Below, piece by piece: positions 10,245 through 23,200 of a DNA stretch of 64,000 nucleotides (position 1 is the first letter of the stretch; the number at the start of each line of letters is the position of its first letter). The notes under the pieces are model-generated. The model ran no database searches. It saw only the letters and a program-made list of their open reading frames with translations, and was not told the DNA's origin. The position numbers and the translations under genes were made by a program. This DNA comes from Torreya grandis. Its lineage: Eukaryota > Streptophyta > Pinopsida > Cupressales > Taxaceae. Where the stretch lies: positions 2,105,001 to 2,169,000 of the forward strand of contig JARHVA010001737.1 of assembly GCA_037957365.1 (NCBI GenBank), in the 5' to 3' direction.

Positions 10245-13200
10245 CTATATCCTAAGAGAGGGAATAAAGGGAGAGGTAGGGTCATGTATTACGCTTCTTA
10301 AATTGTTGGGCGAAATAAAGGAAGAATATCCGCTCCAAACCTCCTCTGCAATAATTCTCTGCACTCTTTCTGTAGGATGAAATGCATCCCAAAATATGTA
10401 TTCTGTTGCATTCTTGCACATCCATCCATCACTCTTTTGCCCACATCCCACACCAGCGTTAAATGGCCCCTCTCCACAGCATGCACATTCTCTTTCAGAA
10501 AAGCCTGCATACAATTTCCAATCACAAACACGAAATCTTACATCAGTACACGTGACACATACCCATTTGCTTTAAACCAAGTTAACTTCCATTACCATAC
10601 AAATTACTACCGAACACTTTGAACCATGAAATCTTACATCACTAAAGGTGACAGAGTGATGTTCACAATGTGGTATATCAGAATTTGCAGCGAGATCACT
10701 TATCTCAATACTATTCAGACTCAAAATCAAACTCAAATGTATTTAATCATAAAATTTCTTCACAATCTAACTCATAAAAACTAATTAAATTTCTTTACCA
10801 TAAAACCGATTTTAATGCAAAATTCTTACCCAATATATTTCCATTGTGAATTATGTTGAGGAGGACGTCGTAAGTATTGACAAAAATTAAGGTGGATCCT
10901 TTAAGACTTCTGTTTAGATAGCGAACCAGCTTCTGCAGCCCAGAATTAAACTGCTGAAACAAATCATTGGCAGTTTCATGGCATCCGCCTTTCCATGTGC
11001 TTAGGCCAGCATATCTCATTCCTGGACTGCATCCCAGCGGCCCAATTCCAAACACAATGAATTTTCTTCCGCCTATTTCATGCAACCTCTGCAACATCAT
11101 TCAACACATCTCATTACAAGAAGGTTTTCAGAACTCAATCTAACTTAAGGTGCTGAATAAAGCTAGTGGATCGATTCATAACATTACAAAATATCTTAGT
11201 CAGAGTTCTGGCTTTAAAAGACAAAACCTATTAACATGATAAATGAAGGGTTTATTGGGTGTGTGATATTGAAGACACTATTTTCTTTAATATTTCTTTG
11301 ATGGTTTATTTATGTTAAGTTCTAGATAATTAATTGAATATATTATTTTATTCTTCAATTTATTAACTTATTTTCATTCAAATTTGTTCTCTCCTTCCAT
11401 TAATAATTGAATTTTGATAGTTTTCACAACTTTCCCATTCAGTAAATTTTTCCATTCAATAAGTATTCTTTCTCTATAAGATCCTCCTTTGCTTCGCTTG
11501 CATTCCCCTAACAAGGTGCTGAGATTCTTGCTATTTTTTATATTTAAGCCTGTCATGTGGGAAGGAATCATATTCTTTCCAGCTACTCAATGATGAGAAA
11601 TCATGTTCAAACCGAATTAAAATATCTGCCACCTAATTTAAATAGACTGACTGTTTGTTTAAATAGACTGAGTTCTCAACGTTGAAAAAACAAGGTGGGA
11701 TTGCATATCATTTTAACAGACATCCTCACATTTTCATCCGTTAAAACATAGCTGTCATCACATGGTTGTAACGAACGATTCCTGACTCTCTCAATAAGAT
11801 ACCCACAAATAAACCAAAAAAAAATTAACATAGTTTATTTTAGAAATATTTATTTTATTTCATGGCCTGTAGAAATACTCTCTCTCAAACGAATATGGCT
11901 TATTTTAGAAATATTTATTTTGCTCCATAGATTTTGGAAAACTCTCTCTCGAATAAACATGTTTTATTGTTTAGAAACTCGGATTTAATTTCTTTGGCAC
12001 AACTATTCTTCAAAGATCTTATTTTTTAGAAACTCGTATTTAATTTCTTTGGCACAACTATTCTTCAAAGATCTTATTTTTTAGAAACTCGTATTTAATT
12101 TCTTTGGCACAACTATTCTTCAAAGATCTGATATTTCTACAGTCCATACAATAGTAATAATCTTTTGAAAAAATTATGTCAAGGTTTAAATCTAGACGCG
12201 TTTAGGATCCACTTCTATAATCCTTCTATAATCCTTCATCAAAGAAAATCTATACAGGAAAATCTATACACTATTACTAATTAATGTTCATTTTTAATTT
12301 TATATATATATCTACAATTTTTCTGGTCATGATAGATTACAGTTGATGATAAAACATTTAAGAGCATAAATAGTTATTTCAAAAACTTCTAATTTAATAA
12401 ATATTATTTAAAAAAAAAAAAAAAAAACTTGAAAACTCTTAAGACTTACCAGCAGGTTGTTTTTATAGACCTCCAAGAGAGACTCGATAAATTCATGGGG
12501 ATTAACGTTGTGGTTGAGAGATGAATTCAGCAAGTAATTCCCAGCAATATCATTTGCTCCAATATTGATTGCAATTACAGAATCCCAAAGCAACTCTTGT
12601 GCTGCATACCCAGATCCTCCTTCCAACATGTAAAATATATTCCTGAACTCATTTACTTGGCGCCCAAATGAAATAACGTTCTGTACAACCACATACCCAA
12701 TTAAGATTGGATTTTTTTTTAATTTAAAAAACTAACAAAGACAGACCCAATTCCAGTTCAGATTGAAAATGAAAAAGAAAGACAACACCCAATTAAAAAC
12801 AAATTAAGGTTGTAAATGAAAACAAAAGATCCAATAAGTTATATATGACTCAAAACCAGAGACAAAATCAGATGAATCATAGGTCATACCAATGGGTCAG
12901 TTTAGAAATTTAGAAAAAAAACAAATGAATGATAGATGATATAGCTAGTTCTTTACCAGATGTTGAAATGTGGAGTCAAGCAATCCGCTTCCACCAGAAG
13001 CAAAATTTGCACCCTCAGATATATCCATATTCGCTCCAGGTTGAAACCATGGAGCAGGAAAAGGCACCCCCATCCTACTTGCTGTCATTCCAAATTCAAA
13101 ACACAAACATATTGAAAAAAGTACAATACATATGATTCTGGTAACCTTTAAATTGACAATATAAGAAACAAAATAGGCCCATGCCCTTAATCTGTACTCC

Positions 13201-13508
13201 GTATTGCAAAAACAAAGATGAAAAGAGCAATTACCTAAGAAATCGAATATGGTTCGGCCATCAGAGAAGCGGCCAGTGGGTGTGCCGAAAAAGCTTTTTC
13301 CATACGGAGCAAAATTTGCTCGAGCAGCAGCACTTGCATTGATATGGTTATTATTCCCACAGTCTGCTAAGGAGTCCCCAAACACAAAAAGAGCACAAAA
13401 CTTGGGAGGAGCAACGAACTCTGTGCTCCTCCAAATGCATGCCTTGAGAGCCAAAACTGCCACACAGAAGAGCACAATTCTGCTCCATCTTCCTTGCTCA
13501 GAATCCAT
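10245..13508 (-). CDS. GDSL-motif lipase/esterase, five exons, intact
   Basis: Joined exons on the minus strand are 13508-13235, 13081-12957, 12680-12450, 11088-10830 and 10504-10245. They total 1,149 nt, encoding 382 residues plus stop. All four introns are GT-AG (153, 276, 1361 and 325 bp), and reading phase is kept at every junction. The protein is a plant SGNH/GDSL hydrolase that would cleave ester bonds in lipids, cutin-type or acylated substrates; the substrate cannot be read from sequence. A hydrophobic N-terminus (residues 10-25, IVLFCVAVLALKACIW) suggests secretion. Block I FVFGDSLAD holds the nucleophile Ser46, block II has Gly115 (EGANFASGG), block III has GAND with Asn176, and block V has DAFHPTE with Asp336 and His339. 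Length is normal for the family (350-400). The ATG context (AAG ATG G) is strong. A Cys-rich loop (CACCGEGPFNAGVGCG) precedes block V, as is usual. This is the only intact host gene seen. Confidence 0.95.
11971..12129. repeat. 55-bp tandem triplication inside GDSL intron 3
   Basis: Three near-identical copies of a unit starting TTAGAAACTC begin at 11971, 12026 and 12081 (period 55 bp); the last is slightly short. They lie wholly in the 1.36-kb third intron. Just upstream (11825-11945) a looser duplication of TTATTTTAGAAATATTTATT occurs. These explain part of the unusual length of this intron. Confidence 0.92.
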
Positions 13509-13817
13509 CTTTCAATGCAATTATTTCTCTCACAAATGGGGAAAACCACTATTTTCGATTTCCCTGTTGTTGAAGAAGAAAAATACATCACATCAACGGC
13601 TGGTCATTATGGTGATGCGTGCGTCATTGATTGACTGAATAAATATGTATGCGCTTGTAACGCAACACGTACGACTAAAAATATTCTAGAAGCTTCAGAG
13701 ACCGGAATTGTTTAATCCACGTGTAATATTATATTATATATATTTATCAGGTCTCCCTGTAGCGTGAAGAATTGAGAGGTCACTATCAGATTAAATTATT
13801 GTTTGGTTTATAAAGAA

Positions 13818-13818
<1 letters not shown>
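13509..13818 (-). promoter_or_regulatory. Putative promoter region of the GDSL gene with a G-box
   Basis: Upstream sequence contains a palindromic G-box CACGTG at 13718-13723, a binding site for plant bZIP/bHLH factors. A TATTTAT-like element lies at about 13650-13640 on the minus strand. An AT-rich block (TATTATATTATATATATTTATC) lies at 13727-13750. The transcription start is not known. Assignment rests on position and the G-box only. Confidence 0.4.

Positions 13819-13875
<57 letters not shown>
13819..13875. repeat. (TTA)n microsatellite
   Basis: About 19 uninterrupted TTA units lie some 310 bp upstream of the GDSL start codon. It is probably polymorphic in length. Confidence 0.95.
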
Positions 13876-14219
13876 GATATTGATGAGAACGAGGAGGAGG
13901 ATTGAAAGTAGTTATTTTATTAAATTATTATTTGATTTACAAAGAATTCCATTATTATATTTACAATTTTTATAATTATAAATTTAGTTGATATATTTTG
14001 TTTATTTTTTATGTAATTTTTTTAAAAAAAAGTTGATTTATAAATTTTTAATAGTTATAATAAAAGTCATATTATTGTTTTAATATTAGATATTAATAAG
14101 AATACTTAATATTTATCAGGGTTAAGATTTTAATTATAGTTGTAAATGTAAAAATTATTGTTAACCTATAAAATAGTTGGAAATCAGGGCATTGTGCAAT
14201 ATAAATCAAATGGTGGGAA

Positions 14220-15409
14220 GCCATGTCAAGCGAAAACTGGTGGCTACGAGTATTAGACTCCTATGACTTTGCTTTGAACGTGATGTCGAGTTCTTTGATG
14301 AATTAGAAAATTAAATATAAGATAACCTTTTTTCCTCTTATAAAGATGTTGTTCATCCTAAGGCTCCTTCGACTCCACCTTCAACGTCTCCTAGTTCCTA
14401 CATTGTAGAAAAATCAGAGGAAATCCCTGTAGTGGAGATCTCTCTTTCTGAGGTAAATGGCTTAATCTTTTCATTTGAAGATTATGCAGTTATTTGTAGG
14501 TTTAATGGGTTCTGGCCTAGGTCAGAAGATTTGCATAAATGGATCTAGGTTTCTTGCACTAACAATTGTGCGATCCATTTATGCTCTAAAGGGTTTTTCA
14601 TAATTCAATTTTTTGAGCTTAAGGATTATTAAAGAGCTTTTCAAGAGGGTTGGTCCTTGGTTTTGGGGAAGAGATGGGCTCTTTGTTACCGTTTGGTTCT
14701 TTGATTTTGATCCCTAAAAAATGGTCATATCCAAAAAGATGGTTTGGGTTCAACTCCCAAACCTCCCTCTTCCCTTCTAGCAACACTCATCGTGTGAAGC
14801 TATTGGTAACACATTTGGAAGATTCATCAAGTCAAATTTTGAGTAGGTTAAGCAAGGGTTATATACTTATACTCATATATTTGTGGAGGTGGACCTTAGC
14901 AAAGGTCTCCTTGATGAAATCCAATTGAAGCATGAAAACCTCTTTTGGATCCAAACCTTAGATTATGAAAACACTACTTTTCAATGTCATTTTTACCACC
15001 AAATTGGTCATCTCTAGGGAGTTTGTCTTCGGAGAGGCAAGCCAAAAAAGATAAAGGATCAGTCTTCTCATCGTAAAGGTTGGCAACTAGATAATCACCC
15101 TTCTCCAAGCAACGACATGAAAAAATCCAAAGATTACATAGGGAAGAAAGCAGGTTCAAAGTCTATTGGAGAAATGCAAGTGACAGATTCCTCTTGTCAA
15201 ATGATATCCGTAGATATTGCTTTAGGTGGAGGTATCAAAAGAGCACATGAATCTAAAACTTCTGACTCTGATAAGGATCAACCACTATTAGAACCTCAAT
15301 ATAATTTTATGTTACTGATGGTTATTACTAGTCCAATGGATATTGGTCACCCAAAGTGTTGGATTGAGGTTCAAAAGAAAAAAGAAAAAAAGGCAGTATG
15401 GTGGAAATA
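14220..15409 (+). pseudogene. LINE-type ORF1 remnant (DUF4283 plus zinc knuckle)
   Basis: With frame corrections, the plus strand reads GPWFWGRDGLFVTVWFFDFDP-like sequence near 14655-14710, then WVQLPNLPLPF at 14750, IGNTFGRFIKSN at 14805, and IFVEVDLSKGLLDEI at 14870. This follows the plant DUF4283 domain found in ORF1 of L1-type LINEs. A degraded CX2CX4HX4C knuckle follows (CHFYHQIGHLxGVC, about 14983-15025; second Cys lost). The last part (15117-15409) is an open basic/Ser-rich tail ending in VQKKKEKKAVWWK. ORF1 binds LINE RNA. No endonuclease or RT ORF follows; at 15410-15530 a T-rich, transcript-end-like sequence and a short A-run appear. Confidence 0.7.
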
Positions 15410-16850
15410 GGGTTTGATTGTCTATGATTTTTCTAGTCAGCGTTTTATTTTATTGCATGGCTTTTGAGGTGTGACTTTTTCACCCATCTTTTTTGTATGA
15501 CTAGTATTGTACTATTATTTTATGTATAAAAAAATATATAACATATCATGAATGAACTAAAGTAAGAAACTTTACATGAATAGGTCACAATTAACTAATA
15601 TGCACAACAAAATTATATGAACAATTTAAAAAATAATGGTAAAAATTGGCCACAAGTGGATTTTGTATTGACAGGTTATATATAGTTTCCCAGCATACAT
15701 TTATAAAAATTAGACTCATAAACATGTATAATAAGAGCAAAAGTTTGGTGGATGTTCACAAAGTTTTGGACAACATGATGGAACTAGGCACCGTCTAATT
15801 GAATATGACCATTATAGCTTGCAAAAGACATATGTTTCATCAATAATGGGCATCCAACCTTATGATTTCACTTTCTCCACTATCTCATTGTATGCACCAA
15901 CATGGTATCTCTAAACCATGGTTCATATATGCATGGAAAAATTATTAGATGCAGATTTCAACCTAATGTTATAATGTTGAATTACATGATTGATGTTACA
16001 TGCAAAATGTGGAAGTATATAGGAAGCACACAAATTGTTTGACATGAAGACTGAAATAAACACAATAGGCATTTTGTAAATTGAGTGAATAAAAACAATC
16101 AAAAATTGTAAAAAAACATGATTAACCAATGACAAACAGTTGTGACAATTTTTGATAATGCATTGGGAAAAAAATTCTTAGTTTTATTTCTTATCCTAAG
16201 AGATAAAGTCTTGACATAGTCAAAATCAAGAAACTAGATGATATTTATAAAAATATATATGTTGAAAGTAATAATATAAAAGAGAGTATATTGGGTATAT
16301 TTATTGAAATATTTTAGTCTAGGAAGATGATGTTTGAACTTATACAATACATTTTATGAAATATGAAATGGTAAATATAAATTTTGTATTAATGTATCTT
16401 ATCTATATGTGCTTCCATTTTAAATGAGAAAATAAGAAATATATGTGTGGATAAATAGACTTGCCATTCCATCTCCATCTTCATAAAAGATAAAGAGTTA
16501 AAAAAAATTGTAAGTATGTTTAAGCTTTTAATATCTATTATTTAATATTTTTCATTTCATTTTTGATTGCATTATTCACATGATTTTGTTTTGTATAATA
16601 AAAGGGCTAAAATAAAAAATGGTGAAAATGCAATAGATTCAAAGTTTCAAATCCAATAGCATTGCTTGTGTAGGATACTTTTTATTTTTTCTTTTAAGCA
16701 TGAGAAACAACATGAAGTAAGCAATGTGCATATGATCATTATAATTGATCTTTTTGAGTGGGTGTTCATATAAGCAATAAATAGATTTTGTCTTTTTGTT
16801 CAAATATTTGTAGGGAGAGTACAAAATAGCAAGTTGAAGTCTCATACAAT

Positions 16851-16952
16851 TAGAGAATTAAATTGACTAATAATTAAGAAGAAACATGCTCCAATGATTA
16901 ATAGAGAATTAAATTGACTAATAATTAAGAAGAAACATGCTCCAATGATTAA
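16851..16952. repeat. 51-bp tandem duplication
   Basis: A unit beginning TAGAGAATTAAATTGACTAA occurs at 16851 and again at 16902, nearly perfectly. It is a recent local duplication in non-coding sequence. Confidence 0.9.
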
Positions 16953-17593
16953 TAATGTTAGAACATAATTATATGGCTATAAAATTTATCCATAAAATTA
17001 GCCTCCAACATTCTCAATCTTCTTTGATATACATTGATGTTTACTATTTTTAGCACGTGTTGTTTATAATGTATGGCCAGTTGGTCAATCCATTGATATA
17101 AAAAATTGGCATGGATAAAGTGGGGTTTTAAAGGGTAATGTATGAGGAATATAGCTAATTCAACGACAGGTTAGGGTTTGCTATGAGAAGATGGACTTAT
17201 ATGTATATTTTTGAGGACAATTAAAACTGATAATCCAAATATCATAGCTTTGACCTTATACTTTTTTTGAGGTATACAATATATTTATCCTTTTTATACA
17301 AAAGATAAAAAGTTTGCATCTCATTATAAGATATGGTATAGGAAACAAGTTTAATGAAAGTAAAAACTTCAAATAAATATAACATATATTGATCATGCTA
17401 TCTAATTAAATAAAAATACCTCAATATATAATATTTCAAGCATATGTGCAATCGTTAAGTATCAAAATGTGGAGAAAATTTTCAATAGAAATCAATCTAA
17501 AATATTAAAAAATGAAAAGAACAACTTGGGAAATTTAAACTTGTTTTGGAGATCAAATAAACACAAAACTCAAGAAAAATTAACATAATTAAG

Positions 17594-17725
17594 CTTGAAA
17601 TCAAAATAATAATCAAAAACTCAAAACCTTGCTAATATTTAGATTTTCAAACTTTGTGCTTGAAATCAAAATAATAAGTAAAAACTCAGAACCTTACTAA
17701 TTCGTAGATTTTCAAACCTTAAATT
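17594..17725. repeat. 65-bp imperfect tandem duplication
   Basis: CTTGAAATCAAAATAATA occurs at 17594 and 17659, each followed by an AAAAACTCA(A/G)AACCTT(G/A)CTAAT phrase and AGATTTTCAAAC. Period is 65 bp with several substitutions, so it is older than the duplication at 16851. Confidence 0.85.
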
Positions 17726-18880
17726 TATCTAGTGAACATCCAAAAAATAGAATTTATGTACATTTGAGAAACTTAAGTTATCAAGGCTAAAATTTCTTCA
17801 CATAAAAATGAATTTTCCTACCATACAAATGGATAATTCCAATAACTCCATATGAAGACACCCTTCCAAAAACTTGAAAACATCTTTGTATTCATAGAAT
17901 ACAACGTGAAAACAAATGAGATATATGGCATTGCAGATGTAACACGAATTAATCTTTTCCTATCATGTAGATATGTGGTAGTCCATTCTTGTTGTAGATA
18001 CGCATTGTATACATCTAAAATACATTACTTCATTGATCATTGCTAGTTCCATCTTCATTTCATACTAATTTTAATTATTAATCATTGCTATAATGTTATC
18101 TTAATATATCATTTATATTACCGTAATATTTTTCTCCACTTACATTACTCAACCTTATTCTTCTTACATTACTGCTAGCATTAATTAATCCCTCTTATCA
18201 TCTCATTTATCCATTAATAAAATATTGATAATTCTTAAGGAATTTTATTTCCTTACCACTTACCCCCACTAACATTACTACAAATCACATTAGTGATCTA
18301 TATCTAATCTTTATTTATTATCCTAATCATCTCTAGAATCATCTAATCCACCTTGAGCCCCTCACCACCTTCTCTAAAATCCTCCATAGAACTTTTAATT
18401 CCATAATCCATCTACCCAAGCTTCAAACTAATTCTTAACCATTGATCTCCATCCTCTATGGCACAAATCTCTCCATAGAACCCTCCATTCCTCCTAAGTG
18501 GCTCTATATATTAAGAGCTACACTCCCATCCCAAATATCTTTGAATCTCAAAATCTTGTAATACAATTGTGCCATCACCTTATCTAACAAATCAGTCATC
18601 CAATAGCTACACGTTACCCAAGTCTTGATCCAAACAAGAGCAACCAACATTCTACATCAAGTAATAATCCTTAAATCATTTGGAAAAATCCACAACATCA
18701 AATAAGGAGGCCTTCAAATACAAATTTGAGATATAAAATTAGCTTGTTTTTTGATTCATTTAGTTTGCACTTGATTATTTTTTTCTTAGCTCTAATCTGA
18801 GGTGGTGTAATTTGGATTAAAGTAGAGGATTTGAATGTAAATTTCATAGTTTTTAATACACCTGTAACTTAATTGCATAC

Positions 18881-21249
18881 ATTTTGGTGATCATAGTGAG
18901 AGTTGAACCCACAACTTTTTGATTTTTGGCAAGAAATGAAATATGATTTTCTTTTCATTCTGAGAGAAATGAAATCTGATCTGCTTTTCATGGTATAATT
19001 TGCTCATCATTGCAGTTACATACAAATGGTGCATGTAGATCAATTGTACACTTTTTAAGTAAGAATATGATTGCAATCTATTTTGACTATTTATTGATAT
19101 CAATATATTTTAATTACAAAGGGTATACACCTTTTAGTGTCTCAAAGGGCATGTGCCCTTTGCATTATAAAGGACGTCTTTTAGGTTTGGTAAAGACCCA
19201 ATTTAAATTTTTGGTTCGTTTTTGGTTTGAAATGAGTGCATGTCATTTTTTAAAGGGCATTTACCCTTCATGATCAATGCTTTTTTTAAGAATGGCTTTT
19301 TTTTACCCTGAACTTTGTGCATCCACCTTGATAAAAGAGTGGTTTTTCTCTCAAGTGGACAATTATGTATGTGTAGTTGATTGTATCTTACACCCTTTCT
19401 TTGGATTAGGCCATGTTCTTTCCTTGTTAAACTTGTGGTTGGTTATGTGATGCTTCAGTCTGGGATTTCTTGGCTCAGAAATGTCGAGGGAAATTTCTTG
19501 ATGATGGCAAATGGATGTGAGGCAATCCCATCCTTTTTTGGTCTTTTGGGTTTAACTGGTGGGATCTTGATATTTGAGAAATATTTGGAGCTCAAGATAA
19601 ATTTTGTCCCCATATTTTAAGATCATCGTTTTAGGATTGCATGCCTAAAAATTGTATTAAATTAATGAAATAAAATTGAAGCAAAATTGGGTTAAGTTTG
19701 GATGCAAAATTGTGAAATTATTTGTTTTGTAATTGTCTTAAAACATATGATTTTAAAGATTTTTTCGATGAAAAAAATAATGTTCATTCACGTGAAAGAA
19801 AGTATTTTTAGATTCATTATATTATATTTGAATTTTGTATTGTTTATGATAAATAAATTTTCTAATTTTATTTTGAAAAGAGATAAATTCACTTAGAAAA
19901 TTTAAAGCCTAAAAACATCGTTTCATTTTTTAATTCTTGTAATTGAAAATACCACCTTAATTCCCATTAAATAATTTATTCATAAATTAGACTCTCCAAT
20001 GAATCCACAAAATTTTGTAGATTATTTTTTTGAAGGCATCAAAAGTGTTTCTTGATTTTAAATAGTTAGTCAAATTTCTTTTAATAGTTGGTGTGTCATA
20101 TTTGATAAATCATTTTAAACTATAAATCGAACACAATAATAGTTGATAGAAGTTAATTTTGTTATATGATATTTGGTCGATCAAGGTGTTCATAAGTATG
20201 AAATATTTATAATATTGTTTTGATCTATAATTGATCTATATTTTGTTTATGGTCTCTAATATCTAGTCGGGGAATATGTTATTAAGGTTAAATCTTGATA
20301 ATGCTTTGGAGACCTAATGTCTCATGAAACTTGTCTTTTTGGGGTGGCCCAAAAGCGGGGTGAGCAAAAAGGCCTACCCTCCCTCTCGCCACTATTTTTT
20401 TTTGGGTTCTCTTTAGCATATAAAAGATTTTGAGAACTAAAATGTAAAATTAAACGATTTATATTTTTTTTGTTTTTTTGGGGTGTTTTTTCAAGGTTAA
20501 CGAACTTCTAAGGGCTTTTAAGAGTCTAGAGTTGAGATGATCCATAAAGAACCCTATTTAATTTTGAACCCTATATGTATAGGAAATATTCATATGCAAA
20601 ACATGAATTAAAAACGTGAAATATTTTCTTCTTTGGTTCAAAATGTTTTATGATTTGAGATATTTTCCTATCTTAACTTTTAAAGTCAAGGGTTCAGAGG
20701 CCAACATTATTGGTCACTAAGGTAACTTTTGCCCTAAATGTCTTTGTCTTCCGTGCAAGAGTCTAAAAGGTTTGGAGACTTCCAATGAGTGCCATTAGAT
20801 TTGGATTCCCCCAATATCACATTGAAACTGTGGAAGTTATATTTGTAGACATTCTTGAAATGTGTCTCTATGCATGGCCCTACCAGGGGGTCAGAATTGT
20901 ATAAGGTCTCCTTTAAACCTCGTTCAATGTACAAGTGGGTCATTTGAACCTTTTCCATGTAGGATCATTCCCCTTATAAAATGTGAGCTCAAATCAAGAC
21001 TACGAGGGCCTTGCAATAGCCAAATTCGTAAAGGCATTGGGCCATATAAGTCACCATGGATTGATTTGAGTAGAAAAGGTCGATATAGGCATTGCAAAGA
21101 CCATACGACTACCTATGTAGTGGACCTGACTTCTCATGTGGCATAACTTAGTAAACACCTTGACCATTGTAGGTCACCTTGTGTGTGCAACATACATGAA
21201 CAAAATGGCATGTGAATATGTGTGGATTTATTCTTCTAAAATTTTAGGT
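18881..21249. other. Unassigned region between LINE remnant and gypsy fragments
   Basis: No convincing gene. Short inverted motifs AAGGGCATGTGCCCTT (about 19147) and AAGGGCATTTACCCTT (about 19254) occur 107 bp apart. A less AT-rich block (20700-21200) contains open frames on both strands (to 94 codons) with no recognisable domain. It directly abuts the chromovirus RT fragment, so it may be more decayed retroelement sequence. Confidence 0.4.
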
Positions 21250-21665
21250 ATGACATCTTTCCTCACTCAAGTAGTATATCAAGTCATCCATCCAATGCAA
21301 TGGAAATATGTACTTGATCATTAACTTTTTATGGATTTAGAATCAATGCACATCTTCCATTCTCCACCTTTATTTTTTATCAATGATATCAATACGATAC
21401 ATGGGATCTAGCTTTCCCTTATCGTCCACTTATCTATCATCTCCAATACTTGTTGATTTAACTCCTCATTCTCCATAAGGGTTAACCTATATGTTGCCTT
21501 GTTAGATAGATTAAATCTAGGAACAAGGTCCATGTGATGATTGATGCTTCTCATAGGTGGAAATCCTTTAGGAAGATCATTGAAAAGGATCTTCCTATAC
21601 TCACCCAAAAAATCCTTCATTTCTCTAGGAAAGTCTTTTGCCTCCTTTGTTGTCCCAACTTGCAT
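21250..21665 (-). pseudogene. Chromovirus RT, N-terminal part only
   Basis: The open segment 21665-21408 reads DLPKGFPPMRSINHHMDLVP and LMENEELNQQVLEMIDKWTIRES, the classic lead-in to chromovirus RT. It continues after a frameshift as GGEWKMCIDSKSINKVMIKY and FPLHWMDDLIYYLSGE near 21370-21255. The YxDD active site and everything after it are absent, so the domain is truncated, not merely mutated. Confidence 0.82.
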
Positions 21666-21729
21666 TTTCTTAGGAATGAAATAAAAACATTGTCTCTCCT
21701 TCAGTTTTTTCGATAATTATTTTCCTTCA

Positions 21730-22205
<476 letters not shown>

Positions 22206-22409
22206 TGATAATTTCATATGGTTTTGTAAATATTCTTCCTTTGCACTGATTAATCCTCCTCCTTGTCATGATTTAGAAAAATTATCTTCATCATGAGAGC
22301 TTATTTTGCTCTAGTTGTTCCATATGATTGGGTGATCCAATACTCTCTTAATTCCCTTGTGAAATGTGATTTATTGCATGGTTTTTTTGTTTCCACTATT
22401 CTAACATTC

Positions 22410-22512
22410 CTTAATACATTCAAACACTCTATGTCCAAAATTTCCACACTCAAAGCATTTGCCAATGAATCCTCTACCTATTCCCTTACCAAACGATCCT
22501 CTTGTGCTTGAT
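22410..22512 (-). pseudogene. Chromovirus gag zinc knuckle
   Basis: The minus strand reads RGSFGKGIGRGFIGK followed by CFECGNFGHRVFEC, an intact CX2CX4HX4C knuckle (about 22468-22425) that would bind element RNA in the nucleocapsid. Only this C-terminal part of gag is present. Confidence 0.82.
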
Positions 22513-23200
22513 TTTGAATTTTTCACAAAGAGATTTAACATCTCAGTTTACAAATGATCTACCATTATCAAATATAATATGAGCTATGATACCATATCGA
22601 TAGATGATATAGTAATGGATGAATTTGATAATTTACTTCTCGATGACATAAATGAGAGGAATGGCCTCAATCCACTTGGTAAAATATTTGGTAGCAGTGA
22701 GAATATGTTTATGGTCATCAAAATATGTTGGGTTTATTTTCTCGAGGAGATTGAGGCCCCATGTAGAAAATGGCCATGGTGTAGTAATCGACTGTAGTGG
22801 CAAGGAAGGTGTGTGTATCAAATTACCATGGTGTTGGTAGAAACCACACCTCCTAACATAATTAGAAGCATATTTCTCCATTTTGGGCCAATAGTAACCT
22901 ATTTTGAGGAGCTTTTTAGCTAAGACTACACCATTGGTGTGGGACTCACACATTATTTCGTGAAACTCCTTAAGTGCCAACTTGGATTTTCCCAAAGATA
23001 AATAATGAAGTAGCATTCCATCATAGCCTTTACAATAAATCATGTTTTCAAGGAGGGTATAATGGGCTATGCGATGAAGGGAAAGTTTTTGATGATTATT
23101 AGAAAGGTAAGGCAGAAAAATTTGGTCATGAAAATAATTGTAAATGTCTAAAAACCAAGGTAGTTCAAGTGGGGATTGGGACCAACAATGGTGCATACCC
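22512..23200 (-). pseudogene. T2 integrase, truncated, catalytic site damaged
   Basis: The 187-codon open stretch at 23196-22633 covers the zinc-binding region and core start. MCESHTNG supplies the His pair, but the Cys pair has become RRCGFYQ with the second Cys lost. The first core Asp position reads TWGLNLLEKI, Asn replacing Asp. The core continues as FTKWIEAIPL. DNGRSFVN supplies the second Asp near 22560. The Glu and C-terminus are missing beyond the 22512 junction. It cannot function. Confidence 0.85.

Larger units (their letters stand above)
15540..18880. other. Gene-free AT-rich region
   Basis: No reading frame in this stretch resembles a known domain. Two local duplications are described separately. 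A more GC-rich section at 18340-18700 is quieter in stops on the minus strand but I could not match it to a family. It may be old transposon sequence. Confidence 0.5.

Noticed and set aside
13249..13638. 129-codon plus-strand frame
   Set aside because: Antisense shadow of GDSL exon 1.
18340..18700. Possible LINE RT or zf-RVT fragment on the minus strand
   Set aside because: Some Trp/Gly-rich phrases look suggestive, but no conserved motif could be aligned with confidence.
18895..18960. SINE-like element: minus strand GTGGGTTCAACTC resembles a Pol III B box
   Set aside because: No matching A box 30-50 bp upstream, no tail or target duplication seen.
19381..19620. 79-codon hydrophobic open frame
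   Set aside because: No recognisable domain, no splice or promoter context, and repeats nearby; not enough to call a gene.
20734..21146. Overlapping open frames on both strands (to 94 codons)
   Set aside because: Neither matches a known family nor continues the adjacent chromovirus RT. Left as unassigned.
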